Shown: positions 35,535 to 48,237, counted from the first letter of the stretch. The stretch is DNA of 64,000 bases from Hofstenia miamia (GCA_900660155.1 CABFPE010000006.1:2258375-2322374), one strand, 5' to 3'. Numbers and translations: made by a program. The notes: generated by a model from the letters alone, not told the origin.

Positions 35535-36102
35535 GAATGCTTCGCATTAAATGGAATTTAAAATATTGCAAAGCGACAAAATACAATTATATGGAAGAAA
35601 ATGCAATTACTTAATGCGGAAATTAACACAAAAATTATTGACAAGTTCCGACAAGTGGAGTAATAAAATAGTTTTAATGCCTATATTACTAACTGACAAA
35701 ACGAACTAAATTAAAAGAACAATTGCAATAATTGAAAAGAATTATGCATACATCTAAATATCTGATAATGAATTATGCGTATTTCAATTTTCAATTGGAT
35801 ATTTAATCAGTATATGAATTTGTCTAAAGTTAAGAATCAGCATTTCTTTCAATGAAATTGCATTGTACACTAAAAAATTCAGAAAAATGGGTCTAATAAG
35901 GATTTGGCTCAGTCGATGAGGTGGACGACTACCATTGGGATTAATACTGCTGTGTGTTAAAAATACTGTTCAATGTGAAAACGATTTGGATATCACTGAC
36001 ATTGCAGATGAACCTGATTTACTTGAAATGCCTGCCCAATGTACTCCTAATCTAACAAAAACTAAGGAGCATAAAAAACGACACATTCAATTTAAAAACT
36101 TG

Positions 36103-36525
36103 GAATGAATTTTATGTTCTAGTCGCATTAGTAAAATTCGCAACCACTTAACAAATCGCCATAAAGACTTAAGTTTAAAGCAGCGATATTATATCTCGGA
36201 CTACTACCGTACCAAGCATATGAAATCTGTTGTGCAATGCAACAACTGTTTAAGATTTATAAATTCGCAAAGACATCTCCTTAGAAACCGGTGTACGATT
36301 TCAAATATTGCAAAAATTAGAAATCCCAGTGATCATCAATTTTTACCAAAATCAATTCGGAAAATTATAAAAAATGGCAAACCTAGTGCAGCAATTGTGG
36401 AAATTGACGAATCAGAAATTGAATTGTTAGTTTCAGATCGTTTGAAAGATGAATCTGATAGTCTCATTGCTTCCACTATAAGATCAAAAACTTCAAAAAC
36501 ACAGATCATGTTTTTGACAAATGTT
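36103..36525 (+). pseudogene. zinc-finger-rich fragment cut by a gap, unrecognised
   Basis: Open from just after a stop near 36107 to the gap edge. It reads CSSRISKIRNHLTNRHKDLS, later QCNNCLRFINSQRHLLRNRC, then an acidic segment (EIDESEIELLVSDRLKDESD). There are two Cys/His clusters with C-x2-C and H-x3-H spacing resembling BED or C2H2 fingers. The same frame is also open upstream of the stop (DITDIADEPDLLEM). This arrangement is common in N-termini of mobile-element proteins, but I do not recognise the family, and a host gene cannot be excluded. Confidence 0.45.
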
Positions 36526-37525
36526 NNNNNNNNNNNNNNNNNNNNNNNNNNNNNNNNNNNNNNNNNNNNNNNNNNNNNNNNNNNNNNNNNNNNNNNNNNN
36601 NNNNNNNNNNNNNNNNNNNNNNNNNNNNNNNNNNNNNNNNNNNNNNNNNNNNNNNNNNNNNNNNNNNNNNNNNNNNNNNNNNNNNNNNNNNNNNNNNNNN
36701 NNNNNNNNNNNNNNNNNNNNNNNNNNNNNNNNNNNNNNNNNNNNNNNNNNNNNNNNNNNNNNNNNNNNNNNNNNNNNNNNNNNNNNNNNNNNNNNNNNNN
36801 NNNNNNNNNNNNNNNNNNNNNNNNNNNNNNNNNNNNNNNNNNNNNNNNNNNNNNNNNNNNNNNNNNNNNNNNNNNNNNNNNNNNNNNNNNNNNNNNNNNN
36901 NNNNNNNNNNNNNNNNNNNNNNNNNNNNNNNNNNNNNNNNNNNNNNNNNNNNNNNNNNNNNNNNNNNNNNNNNNNNNNNNNNNNNNNNNNNNNNNNNNNN
37001 NNNNNNNNNNNNNNNNNNNNNNNNNNNNNNNNNNNNNNNNNNNNNNNNNNNNNNNNNNNNNNNNNNNNNNNNNNNNNNNNNNNNNNNNNNNNNNNNNNNN
37101 NNNNNNNNNNNNNNNNNNNNNNNNNNNNNNNNNNNNNNNNNNNNNNNNNNNNNNNNNNNNNNNNNNNNNNNNNNNNNNNNNNNNNNNNNNNNNNNNNNNN
37201 NNNNNNNNNNNNNNNNNNNNNNNNNNNNNNNNNNNNNNNNNNNNNNNNNNNNNNNNNNNNNNNNNNNNNNNNNNNNNNNNNNNNNNNNNNNNNNNNNNNN
37301 NNNNNNNNNNNNNNNNNNNNNNNNNNNNNNNNNNNNNNNNNNNNNNNNNNNNNNNNNNNNNNNNNNNNNNNNNNNNNNNNNNNNNNNNNNNNNNNNNNNN
37401 NNNNNNNNNNNNNNNNNNNNNNNNNNNNNNNNNNNNNNNNNNNNNNNNNNNNNNNNNNNNNNNNNNNNNNNNNNNNNNNNNNNNNNNNNNNNNNNNNNNN
37501 NNNNNNNNNNNNNNNNNNNNNNNNN
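36526..37525. other. assembly gap, exactly 1000 n
   Basis: A fixed-size gap. It truncates the zinc-finger fragment on its left. Nothing on the right side continues that frame. Confidence 0.99.
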
Positions 37526-39869
37526 TTTAATTTCTTATTTAATATTAGTACATCTTACTGTTAAATAATAAATAAAACTAGATGATGACATACAACAATT
37601 ACACATTTGAACAATTTTTCCTATCCTTGGTTCTTGAAGTAATAATTTTCCCAGTCGGTCTTAACAAATTGCAGCTCTTGTGCTCACTTAAAGTAATTTG
37701 AAAAGGAACTTCTAGATGTAAATAATGTTTAAAAAAGAATAAAAGTAGTCCGAAGTCGATCTGAGAATTATTCGCAGTACATTCAGCATTTTCCCAATGT
37801 CATAGCACTAATGAAAATAAATCGTTGATTGTATAGTTAATAATGCTCGGATCGAATTCGGATCAGATCCTTTCCTAAATGGAATTTTACATCTAGAACT
37901 AACTTTTGAATTTATTTAACGTAAAGACTAGTTCAAAATTGCTTGATTAAGTAACGTTCTACATTATCCTCCCCCTACAATGGTTCATGTTAAGTTTCTT
38001 TAAACAATATCGAACTAGATCGCTTCTAAGAAACAATGGAAACTATTCTCTAAATGTAAATTTTAATGTAGAAGTGAATAAAACTAATTTGAAGGCAATC
38101 CTAACATTATTTGCTAAGAAATCTAAGTTTTCGCAAGGGCGTGCTCTCTACAACGTTTTGTTATTAAAGAATACTCAAGTTATGATTGTATTCAGAAAAT
38201 TCAATATGGATTTAACTTTTTGCTTAATTATACTATTAGTATTAAGCGCCATTATAATATTTTTTGTATTTAGCTCCCTTATAATAGTTCAGCGCCGTTA
38301 TAATAATAATAATAACAACAATAATAATAATGATAATAATAATAATTATTATTCTGAAATTGTCCTTGTTCAGCATTAGATAATGCGTCTGATTGTTATA
38401 ATAATCACTTGACATCACACCAAGGAAAGTACATTTTTAATGTAGACGACAAAACTTCCATTCAAAAGTTTTATAGCAATTGGCCACATCCCAAAATTTC
38501 TAATTTATGCTAGTAATAATTTGTATTCCAGAAAACCTTTCTGAATGGTATTGTTTGTTATTTCTATACGTTGAGCATTGATTAGGCACTTTAACTCAGT
38601 GTTAAAACAAAAAAATTAGTCATTTTTGCTACCGTTTAAAAAATTTCTATATTTGTAAAAAATTGCCTATGAGCCTTATATTCTTGTGCGCCTTATGTAT
38701 GAACAGTGTATGGGTTTGCTTGATGATGCTTTTGCCAAACTATTATATTTTGTAGAAGGAAATCGATTGAAAAAGTGCGGTTATGGTTATTTATTTGAAT
38801 ATATCTGATCTACTGGGCTATATTGTTTTAATTTTATGCACCTTACAGAGATTCAGTTATGCCTGATTTTTGAGGCACTGCTCGGTATACTACAATGAAT
38901 TTTAAGCATATAATATCATAAAGAAAATATAAGAAAGATCGAAAAATTTTCATGTTGTTAACATAAAATGGGTTGATCATCGATATTTTATCGATATTTT
39001 AATTGCTGAGACCATTCACTCAGATAAAGCCAAAGGTGGACTTGGGCAGAATGTCTTCCCAAAGCCTAGCTTGGTATGAGTCCGGCTAAGCACACTTAAA
39101 TTAATGCTTTCTATCTTATTTTAAGCCCATTTTACAATTCTTCCCAAAAATGTCCATAATTTTTTTTGCTAGAACAATATCAGATATTTTGGAAACAATT
39201 AAATCCAAACACTGAAATTAAAAATCCTAAATTAAGTTTTAGTAGATTGTATGTTAGTAATGTTAAATTCCAAAATGTAACTATTACATTTCACAATATT
39301 CTTTAGAAATTATATAGCATTCAGTGCACCCTTGGGTTAACTTGCATGCTCTGTTACGTTATAGTGTGACCTACCCGGCAAATGTCCATCTCTGGATGAA
39401 ACCTAACACTAAACTGCACTGATAAAAAGATTAAATCCATTGATTGTTTCATAGAATTTTGCTAGCCTATATGTATATTTTATTTTGAAAGATGTCAATC
39501 TTATTGTCCATAAATTGTTGTCACTGTAATTCCTTTATTTTTTACTTAATCCAAGGCTCTCCTAGATTGGAAAATCCCCAACAGAATACAATATATGAGC
39601 CAAATTGAGAATTAATAAGAACAAAATGTCTCTCACAAAGTTGTGAGCATGACCTTCTTATTTATTTAATAAAGTTTAGGCACAGCACGGCAAGCTTGGC
39701 TAAGGCTAAATGTTAGGCATAGTAAAGGACGAAAGACGCATGGCATGGAATAAATTAGGGCATGGTTGTAGCTCTAACGTCTTATAATCCGATGTATGCT
39801 ATGTAGGAAATAGTGTCGTTCACTGATAATGCGTCTTATAATCCAAAAATTCGGCAAGGCTGTGTTTAA
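37526..39869. other. intergenic, little recognised
   Basis: Contains an AAT/AAC-rich microsatellite at 38297-38349 (TAATAATAATAACAACAAT type) and otherwise AT-rich sequence. I see no exon or terminal repeat. Confidence 0.6.
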
Positions 39870-41148
39870 AGTTTATTTGAGACTGACAGCATAAAGTTAC
39901 TAACATCATTCATAGAAAACAGAAAACAAAGAGTTCGAATTGATAATATTTATTCAAAATATATTACGCCACAGCGAGGAATCCCTCAAGGCTCTGTGTT
40001 AGGCCCTATTCTCTTTGTTTTATACGTCAACGACATACAAAATTTCATAAACTGCGAGGTACTCCAGTATGCAGACGACACTTGTCTTATTTCACGGGAT
40101 TCAAGTCCAATTACTGCATCAAGAACACTTCAAAATAATATTAATAACATCATAGTATATTTCAAAAGTAACCAACTGAGAATAAATGCAAGCAAGACCC
40201 AATTCACTATCTTTACATCACATGAACAGCAACAACTACGTAGGAATATTAAATTAAACATAGATGAATCCAGTGAGCCAATAGAACAAACAGATAGTGT
40301 GACATATTTGGGTGTTGAGATCGACACAAAATTTACATTTGAAAACTTTGTATCCAGTAAGATCAGGAAAATGTCCAGAGGCATACAATACCTAAAACAA
40401 ATAAGGCACATTACCACAGACAAGCAAATATTACAGGCCTTTGTGAGTAGCCACTTAGTTTATGCATGTAATTAAGTTTAAGTATAGAACAGCATGAGAG
40501 GTTAAACAAGGTAGTTACTTGGTCCTTGACAACACTATACAATATCAATAAACAAATGACGGGTGAGAAGCTACAAGAGATTCAAATGCTAGCGCCAAAG
40601 TTTTACATTCAATATGCTAGCCTGGTTACCATGTATAAGTACAGTAATCAATTGACAGGTTCTTTAAATTTCCTTGATAATTACCTCATGCTAAATAATC
40701 GTACAAGTAAATGTATAATTGCCAGTAAAATAAAATGCTCACATTGGAATAGATCGTTTACAACAGCTGCAAGCAGAAATTGGAATAGTCTACCACAAGA
40801 GATCAGAGATTCTAAATCATTAAATGTATTTAAAAGAAAACTTAAACAAAATTTACTTGCACATCAAAAAATAATAGGCAGTTCAAAGAAACTAAACACC
40901 TGGCAGAACAGTTTAAATAATGCTTTTTAATTTTTTTAAACAGTTTAGTATGTGTTATTTTATTTGTAAATTTTTAGCTTGTTTATTGTCTGTGTTTTCT
41001 TGTTGCGTGTGCTACCATTTTTGTAAATATGTATATATGTATATTGTATATATTGTATATTTTTTTGCAGATTTGTTGGTGTATGCAGCATGGGAATATG
41101 GAATTGATAAATAAAGTTATTGATTATTATTATTATTATTATTATAAA
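39870..41148 (+). mobile_element. 5'-truncated non-LTR retrotransposon (LINE) with (ATT)n tail
   Basis: Coding begins inside the RT near 39870 (LLTSFIENRKQRVRIDN), followed by RGIPQGSVLGPILFVLYVND (motif B) and LQYADDTCLI (Y-A-D-D, near 40069). VTYLGVEID and SRGIQYLKQIRH follow. A frame break at ~40475 interrupts it, and 40490-40930 gives the C-terminal block (IEQHERLNKVVTW, TAASRNWNSLPQEIRDSK, FKRKLKQNLL). The 3' untranslated region ends GATAAATAAAGTTATTG and (ATT)n at 41125-41145. It is a typical dead-on-arrival copy with few breaks, fairly young. Not the same family as the LINE at 10440. Confidence 0.9.
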
Positions 41149-41328
41149 ATCATTGACTCCAATACAGTTGGCTGCATATTTCTTCGAAACTTTGATAAAA
41201 TCGAAGTTGAATTTAAATTTAATGTTAAATGGAACAATAATAAGACTACTCAGAATAAAATCAAGTCACTTCATTATCAGAAGTTATTTCGATTAAGCAA
41301 AGAAACATTAACTTTTGACACAAATCTT

Positions 41329-41721
41329 GTCCCCTTTAACGTATTGCTATAATTTACAACCATATTGAGGCTGGCTACAAGAATGATTACCCCTCAGACC
41401 CCCAAAATCTAACATTTCACCCTACATGTGCTCGGGGAGGATCAAAAAGCAATTAATCGCGTCTCGCAGTGCACATTGGCACGAGCNTGGAGGGTGTAAA
41501 TACATATTTCTTGTCAGATTTATTTTTACATGCTTCTATTTTCGTTAAAGCATTGCAAGGGGNGTCCCCTTTAACGTATTGCTATAATTTACAACCATAT
41601 TGAGGCTGGCTACAAGAATGATTACCCCTCAGACCCCCAAAATCTAACATTTCACCCTACATGTGCTCGGGGAGGATCAAAAAGCAATTAATCGCGTCTC
41701 GCAGTGCACATTGGCACGAGC
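41329..41721. repeat. 158-bp duplicate around a 75-bp contig, two single-n joins
   Basis: 41329-41486 recurs at 41564-41721 with no difference seen on reading. Between them, bounded by n at 41487 and 41563, lie 75 unrelated bases. It looks like a displaced tiny contig placed between two unmerged overlapping ends. Confidence 0.88.
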
Positions 41722-42029
41722 AACCATTCTCGGGGAAATCATGAAAGCATCGTGAATTATACAAGTATTATATATTTACAGTACGATGTAATAGTGAATT
41801 TCAGACCATTCCAAGCGCAACACAAATGTTCCAAATTTCCAATGAGATAGCCATTTGAAAATCCAATTATAATTTTTTAGAAAAAACTCTTGAGTTTAGG
41901 AGTAACTTTTGACTTAAGGGTAAGACAACTTTTATGAGAAAATGTTGACTATATTTTGAAACTCACATTATCGCAATAGTTCAAAATTTGGCTGTAGGGT
42001 AAGAGATATGTCAATGATAGTATTGAATT

Positions 42030-42480
42030 TCAATTCTCTGCGATCATGCAATTTTTCGCTGACTTTATAATGAGTCACCTAAATTATGCAAATATACTTT
42101 TAAGTTATCTAAAATTGTTTTTTGTAATTCAATTAAGATGGGCAATAATTTGCTTAAAACATATCCTTCCTGAACTAAGGACTTCATTTCCAGATCATTC
42201 CTTTCCTAAGACTAGTTGAAAGTTTTAAATTCAGCGAAAATTTCCACTTTCAAATATGATTTCAATGCCTGGTTTTATTCATAAACAGATTTCCTGATCA
42301 AAATACATTACCTGCATTAAGTTTAAAAAAAAGGCTTTCAAGGAATCATTCACTATTCGAACTTGGAATGCATCTTCTAATGAGATAAATAACATTTAAA
42401 AATTGCAAGCTTTTAAGACACCCATTAAATTTTTCTTGGAAAGCACAGTCTACAATAATGATTATACACTTAGGTCTTGA
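42030..42480 (+). mobile_element. decayed LINE C-terminal fragment
   Basis: The plus strand, in broken frames, gives FADFIMSHLNYANILLSYLK and IQLRWAIICLKHI, then TWNASSNEINNI and LQAFKTPIKFFLES. This matches the order SHLNYAN..., W/R..R.I, WN.LP..I, FK..LK found after the RT of CR1/Jockey-type LINEs. Many breaks; old. Confidence 0.65.
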
Positions 42481-42639
42481 ATTCTCGTGGTAAATTTTCC
42501 CTAGCCTGGTAGATTTATTGTAGTGTTTGTTATATTTTTTCTATGTATTCATCTAGTTTTATATGTTTTCTGACACAATTCAGATAAATTCCCAGTTTAA
42601 TATTGATCAGATTAAAGAATTTCTTGTTAGTTTGACGAT

Positions 42640-42810
42640 TTAATTTTTACATGGATTAGTATGAGTAACCTTAACTATGCAAATATTTTATTTACTGAGT
42701 TAATCCATGAACTTACCTGCGTCATCCACTATTCAAATCAAACGAGACAAAGAACATTGAAAAACTGAAATCTTTTAAATAACACATGTAATTTTAATAT
42801 AAGCGAATGT
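42640..42810 (+). mobile_element. second, more decayed LINE fragment
   Basis: Reads MSNLNYANILFTE and shortly after NIEKLKSFK, a shortened and diverged version of the block at 42030-42480. Possibly a second insertion or a local duplication. Confidence 0.4.
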
Positions 42811-44247
42811 ATATTTCTCGCCAATCATGGCTAGGGCACAAATTTTACAATAATGGTTATATTACGACTCGTCATTGAAATAGCACTAATATTTTCCCAT
42901 AACCTTGGGGATGCACTGCATAGCCTTCGGAAATATTCATGTATTAATACGCTTTCTAGTGTTATGGAAACCATTCAAAGCAATTATCTCTCTAGTTATA
43001 TATTTATCTGAATAAAGACTCCTATCTTATTTCGATTTTTCATTACCTTAAATACCTGTAAATTATCAGGCGCTCTATTATCAAAATACCTGAAAGATTT
43101 TTTTCTTAGCATTCTAAATCCTCTACTTATTATCAAATACGGAAGCTTGTTCCTCATTTCATTAGACAAGCTTCACATTAAGTTAAGCTCCTGGTGACTG
43201 CTTAATATATACAATTTCCTGAATTCTGCTGTGCTTCGTATTGGTAGATAAACAAACCTCTATCATAGCAAAACTATCTTAGAATGTTATAATTTTTGGT
43301 AAGTTATGCAATTGAAATATAAAAATCATAAATCAATTTCAGCAACCTACATTAATACGTGTCTGAATATACTCTTCAAATTAGTACCGCAGTCTGGATG
43401 GGATACAAATTTCACAAAGGTAGCATGAACAATAGCAATAAACTGATTTCTAATTATATTTTATGCAGTAATATTTCACTAAATTGATATTCATTCTTCT
43501 TCAACAATGCTAATGCATTAGCTTAAATTTAAGGCAAATCTTTTTAGTATTGAATGTCAGAAAAGTACAACAATTGAGATTCATGAATAACTGCTAATTG
43601 ATCATAAATGTGATCAAAAATGCAAATTTCATTTTCATAACGCTTTAGGAATCGTATGTCAAAATGCTTAATTGTGACGAAAAATTTCAAAATCGCAAGT
43701 AATTAATCAGTGGGTCTTATTATGAGCCTAGTACATTCAATATAAATAAATTAACACATGTCTTTCATTTTGAATCGATCATTTTACACTGTCATATACG
43801 TTAGTTAGATGTAACTTCAATTATTCGGGTATCCTATGCTTTGTGATATCCATTGGAATTGGAATCTACTTGGATTCGACCATTGACTTTTCTAGTCGTA
43901 TGCCATAATTTCTATTTCACCAAATTTCTTCATTTCTTGTTCTAGTTTTACCAAAATATGTAGTACCAGCACCAAGAAATCTCATGGGACTAGATGGTCC
44001 CACTAGGTTGTGCATTTCTTGACTACTAATAAATAATATTGCGCAATTAACATCCATAGTTTAACAATTTAGTTTCAAATTTGCAATAATGCTTCGTCAG
44101 GGAATACTTTCACAAATGGCTTAACTTGCAACAATTTGCAAAATTTATTGAAAGTAACAATTTTGATAAATATTGTATATTGTATTTTTTGATACTAGCG
44201 ATGCGGTTGTATATCAGCATTTTTGTCTATGATATTTTCTGCTTTAG

Positions 44248-44451
44248 CACATTGACTGCCACGGCCAAATCCAAAAAATTCTCCGTGGGCCAAACTTGTT
44301 TTTTTTGGTGATATAGATAAAAAATAGTTATAGAAATGATATAGTACAAAAGATATTTTTCTGAAACTTGGGTGTCACACATATATGTGTGAGGTGACCT
44401 TATCTCAATATGTCATGGCACGCACATATGTGTGTAATGGCATTCAAAGTG
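44248..44451. mobile_element. 204-bp piggyBac-like MITE with TGTG/CACA palindromes
   Basis: The left end CACATTGACTGCCA (44248) and right end TGGCATTCAAAGTG (44451) are inverted copies with two mismatches. The flanks TTAG and TTAC are each one base from TTAA. Near the right end are the palindromes CACACATATATGTGTG and CACATATGTGTG. No coding sequence. The recurrence at 45998-46201 is part of the duplicated block and not a second insertion. Confidence 0.6.
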
Positions 44452-45997
44452 TTACGATGCTGTAACAGCAAATAAATTTTCTCCTTCTTCAATTATTAGC
44501 TACACTGTTCACATAAAAATCAGCTTTAATTGTAATGTGTTCATTAATAATGAAATCTTTTCGTTATCTTTACCTTGTTAGATTGTGTGAGCATTGTTGA
44601 GTTAACATAGTTTGCATTATNTCATTGAAATAGCACTAATATTTTCCCATAACCTTGGGGATGCACTGCATAGCCTTCGGAAATATTCATGTATTAATAC
44701 GCTTTCTAGTGTTATGGAAACCATTCAAAGCAATTATCTCTCTAGTTATATATTTATCTGAATAAAGACTCCTATCTTATTTCGATTTTTCATTACCTTA
44801 AATACCTGTAAATTATCAGGCGCTCTATTATCAAAATACCTGAAAGATTTTTTTCTTAGCATTCTAAATCCTCTACTTATTATCAAATACGGAAGCTTGT
44901 TCCTCATTTCATTAGACAAGCTTCACATTAAGTTAAGCTCCTGGTGACTGCTTAATATATACAATTTCCTGAATTCTGCTGTGCTTCGTATTGGTAGATA
45001 AACAAACCTCTATCATAGCAAAACTATCTTAGAATGTTATAATTTTTGGTAAGTTATGCAATTGAAATATAAAAATCATAAATCAATTTCAGCAACCTAC
45101 ATTAATACGTGTCTGAATATACTCTTCAAATTAGTACCGCAGTCTGGATGGGATACAAATTTCACAAAGGTAGCATGAACAATAGCAATAAACTGATTTC
45201 TAATTATATTTTATGCAGTAATATTTCACTAAATTGATATTCATTCTTCTTCAACAATGCTAATGCATTAGCTTAAATTTAAGGCAAATCTTTTTAGTAT
45301 TGAATGTCAGAAAAGTACAACAATTGAGATTCATGAATAACTGCTAATTGATCATAAATGTGATCAAAAATGCAAATTTCATTTTCATAACGCTTTAGGA
45401 ATCGTATGTCAAAATGCTTAATTGTGACGAAAAATTTCAAAATCGCAAGTAATTAATCAGTGGGTCTTATTATGAGCCTAGTACATTCAATATAAATAAA
45501 TTAACACATGTCTTTCATTTTGAATCGATCATTTTACACTGTCATATACGTTAGTTAGATGTAACTTCAATTATTCGGGTATCCTATGCTTTGTGATATC
45601 CATTGGAATTGGAATCTACTTGGATTCGACCATTGACTTTTCTAGTCGTATGCCATAATTTCTATTTCACCAAATTTCTTCATTTCTTGTTCTAGTTTTA
45701 CCAAAATATGTAGTACCAGCACCAAGAAATCTCATGGGACTAGATGGTCCCACTAGGTTGTGCATTTCTTGACTACTAATAAATAATATTGCGCAATTAA
45801 CATCCATAGTTTAACAATTTAGTTTCAAATTTGCAATAATGCTTCGTCAGGGAATACTTTCACAAATGGCTTAACTTGCAACAATTTGCAAAATTTATTG
45901 AAAGTAACAATTTTGATAAATATTGTATATTGTATTTTTTGATACTAGCGATGCGGTTGTATATCAGCATTTTTGTCTATGATATTTTCTGCTTTAG

Positions 45998-46201
45998 CAC
46001 ATTGACTGCCACGGCCAAATCCAAAAAATTCTCCGTGGGCCAAACTTGTTTTTTTTGGTGATATAGATAAAAAATAGTTATAGAAATGATATAGTACAAA
46101 AGATATTTTTCTGAAACTTGGGTGTCACACATATATGTGTGAGGTGACCTTATCTCAATATGTCATGGCACGCACATATGTGTGTAATGGCATTCAAAGT
46201 G
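45998..46201. mobile_element. same MITE in the duplicated block
   Basis: Copy of 44248-44451 inside the second 1749-bp block, likely an assembly echo. Confidence 0.6.
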
Positions 46202-46370
46202 TTACGATGCTGTAACAGCAAATAAATTTTCTCCTTCTTCAATTATTAGCTACACTGTTCACATAAAAATCAGCTTTAATTGTAATGTGTTCATTAATAA
46301 TGAAATCTTTTCGTTATCTTTACCTTGTTAGATTGTGTGAGCATTGTTGAGTTAACATAGTTTGCATTAT

Positions 46371-47028
46371 TTCATTGTTATTTCTTATATTAATGTAAAT
46401 ATGTTCGCTCAAAAAACCAATTAACTTAAATTGAAATAAGGAACTAACGTTATATATATATATATATATATAGGAAAATAGATCTTGGATTCAACATTTT
46501 GTTTGTATCATCGTGAGTCAATATTTAAAGCCTGAACTAACCTGATTTGACCTGACCTTTCACAGCCTTAGCAATGAACATTTGTCTCAAGTGAAATGAA
46601 CAAAGCTATTATTAGCATCGTTTTCAACCATGCAATCAAGATTATTGTTGCAATGATATTACATCATAAGTTCTCTTAGTAAATAATAGTAGCACCTACT
46701 TTAACTGCTATTATATAATTATACGTTTGGTACACATTCACAGGCCATGCATTGCATTAGTTTTAAAATAAACATTAATAAGTCACGTGAATATTGTAGT
46801 TTTTTTGAATCTTTAAAGTTCACTTTAAAATTCAGAAACAAACTATTTATTAGTTTTTGAACCTTAGATTTCATGTGTTTTATAGGCATGAGGCTTGTCA
46901 TTATTTCTTGCTTTTTAGATGTACAGAACATATTTCCATTATCTAATCATTTATATATTTAGTAATATCAACTTCCTTATTTGCAAACCTAACAACCTCA
47001 GTAATTGAAGTAACAATTAAGCTATCAC
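46371..47028. other. upstream region of the GPCR gene
   Basis: Holds a (TA)n run at 46450-46472 and AT-rich sequence. It probably includes the promoter and 5' leader of the GPCR, but no specific element can be pointed out. Confidence 0.5.
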
Positions 47029-48030
47029 ATGAACTCCTTCTTAGACTTATTCGGCAATTGCACAAACATTACTAAAGACAGAACTCTTCTTCTAAGTCTT
47101 GAGGCAGAATTCTTAGCATTCTGGACATTTAGTGTTATTGGATTTGTCATAAATTTAATAGTATTTTGCTTGTTTGTGTTTTCAGCCTTTATCAAAAAAT
47201 ATGAGACAGTGGAATTCATGATTGTCTTAGTAACAGCATTAGACATGTTTGGTGCTGCGGCGGTGTTCGTAGTTAGCTCAATTTATCTCTTAGATCACGT
47301 AATAATGCCTGACACCCCACAGTTCTTAATTGCCTCAAGCTTTATAATAAGCCTAGGCAATGCTACAGCTCTCTCCATTTTGTGCGTAATGGCGTTACAT
47401 CGCTATTATGCAATTTGTAATAGTCACAAATATCGTCAATTTTTCAATAAGAACAACAAACTCATTTTCGTCTTTATGCCGATTTTGTTGTGGATATTTA
47501 CCAGTATGAATGGATTGACAAATTCTGTTTTGCTATCATACTTTTCATATTGTAGCAAGATCATTCACTTAAATGATCACAAGTTGTATGAGACCTTAAA
47601 AATTTGCTGTTTGATAAATGTATCATTTAGTGTGAGTTTTTTAGCATTTATCACTCTACTTTATGCCTTAGTATTTCGAAAACTTCTCGGAGCATCAACA
47701 TTTTTCTTAGTTGCTGTGGTTGGTGAAGATGCCAAGGAAAAGCAATCAAGAGCTAAGAAATGGCTTTTTCATTTTTCTATATTTTGGTTGCTAACATGTA
47801 TTATTGTGGTCTTACAAACACTTAACAATCTTCTATGTGTAAAGTTCAGTCTTGAAGAATTTTATTCTAAATCGATGCTTTTAATAAATTTTCAATCATT
47901 AAGCTATGCATTTTCCGCTTTCTTATTTGTTTTTAACCCAATATTTCTGTTATGCAACAGTAATATATTTCGTAAAAGGCTTAGGCGTGGTGTTGGCTTC
48001 TTTGTTAGTAGACGACTTTCCTATGTTTGA
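47029..48030 (+). CDS. rhodopsin-like (class A) GPCR, intronless
   Basis: 333 residues with seven hydrophobic segments at roughly 28-54, 62-88, 97-122, 145-171, 192-216, 246-270 and 284-309. Class A signatures: N42 in helix 1, D72 in helix 2 (LVTALD), H124-R125-Y126 in place of DRY, W155 in helix 4, and N303-P304 in helix 7 (NPIFLL for NPxxY). The N-terminus has two glycosylation sequons (N10, N13). Unusual points: no Cys at the start of helix 3, so the standard disulfide to loop 2 is unlikely, and no Pro in helix 6 (FWLL for CWxP). The basic tail after helix 7 fits helix 8. Ligand unknown; peptide or small-molecule receptors of lineage-specific families are often single-exon. The ATG at 47029 is followed by a full receptor, so it is a credible start. 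Confidence 0.85.
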   Translation: MNSFLDLFGNCTNITKDRTLLLSLEAEFLAFWTFSVIGFVINLIVFCLFVFSAFIKKYETVEFMIVLVTALDMFGAAAVFVVSSIYLLDHVIMPDTPQFLIASSFIISLGNATALSILCVMALHRYYAICNSHKYRQFFNKNNKLIFVFMPILLWIFTSMNGLTNSVLLSYFSYCSKIIHLNDHKLYETLKICCLINVSFSVSFLAFITLLYALVFRKLLGASTFFLVAVVGEDAKEKQSRAKKWLFHFSIFWLLTCIIVVLQTLNNLLCVKFSLEEFYSKSMLLINFQSLSYAFSAFLFVFNPIFLLCNSNIFRKRLRRGVGFFVSRRLSYV

Positions 48031-48231
48031 ACTATTTATATATGATTTGAAAAAAGTATCATCGAATACTGGTGTATTATAGAACCTTAGAAATGTTATG
48101 GCATAGTTTATGATGGACAATATTTGCTTATAGCCTAGATCATCACATTTTTAATAGTTAAAGAAATGAAAAATTGGAAAATCACATCATTTTGTTCTTC
48201 TTCTTGACATATTTTATAGCAATCTTATACA

Positions 48232-48237
48232 TTTATT
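48232..48237 (-). terminator. AATAAA polyadenylation signal of the coiled-coil gene
   Basis: AATAAA on the minus strand, about 60 nt after the stop of the coiled-coil gene. It lies in the ~265-nt space shared with the 3' end of the GPCR gene on the other strand. Confidence 0.6.

Larger units (their letters stand above)
42872..46370. repeat. 1749-bp block present twice, joined by a single n
   Basis: 42872-44620 and 44622-46370 appear identical on reading, with only the n at 44621 between them. All features in the first block (small ORF 44126-44311, MITE 44248-44451) recur 1750 bases later. It is most simply an unmerged contig overlap. A very recent tandem duplication is the alternative. Confidence 0.93.

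Noticed and set aside
36220-37564. Long open frames across the second 1000-n gap
   Set aside because: Same reason; only the part before 36526 is readable.
44126-46061. Two identical 61-codon frames, as a gene pair
   Set aside because: They overlap a MITE end and are copied by the single-n duplication. No domain.
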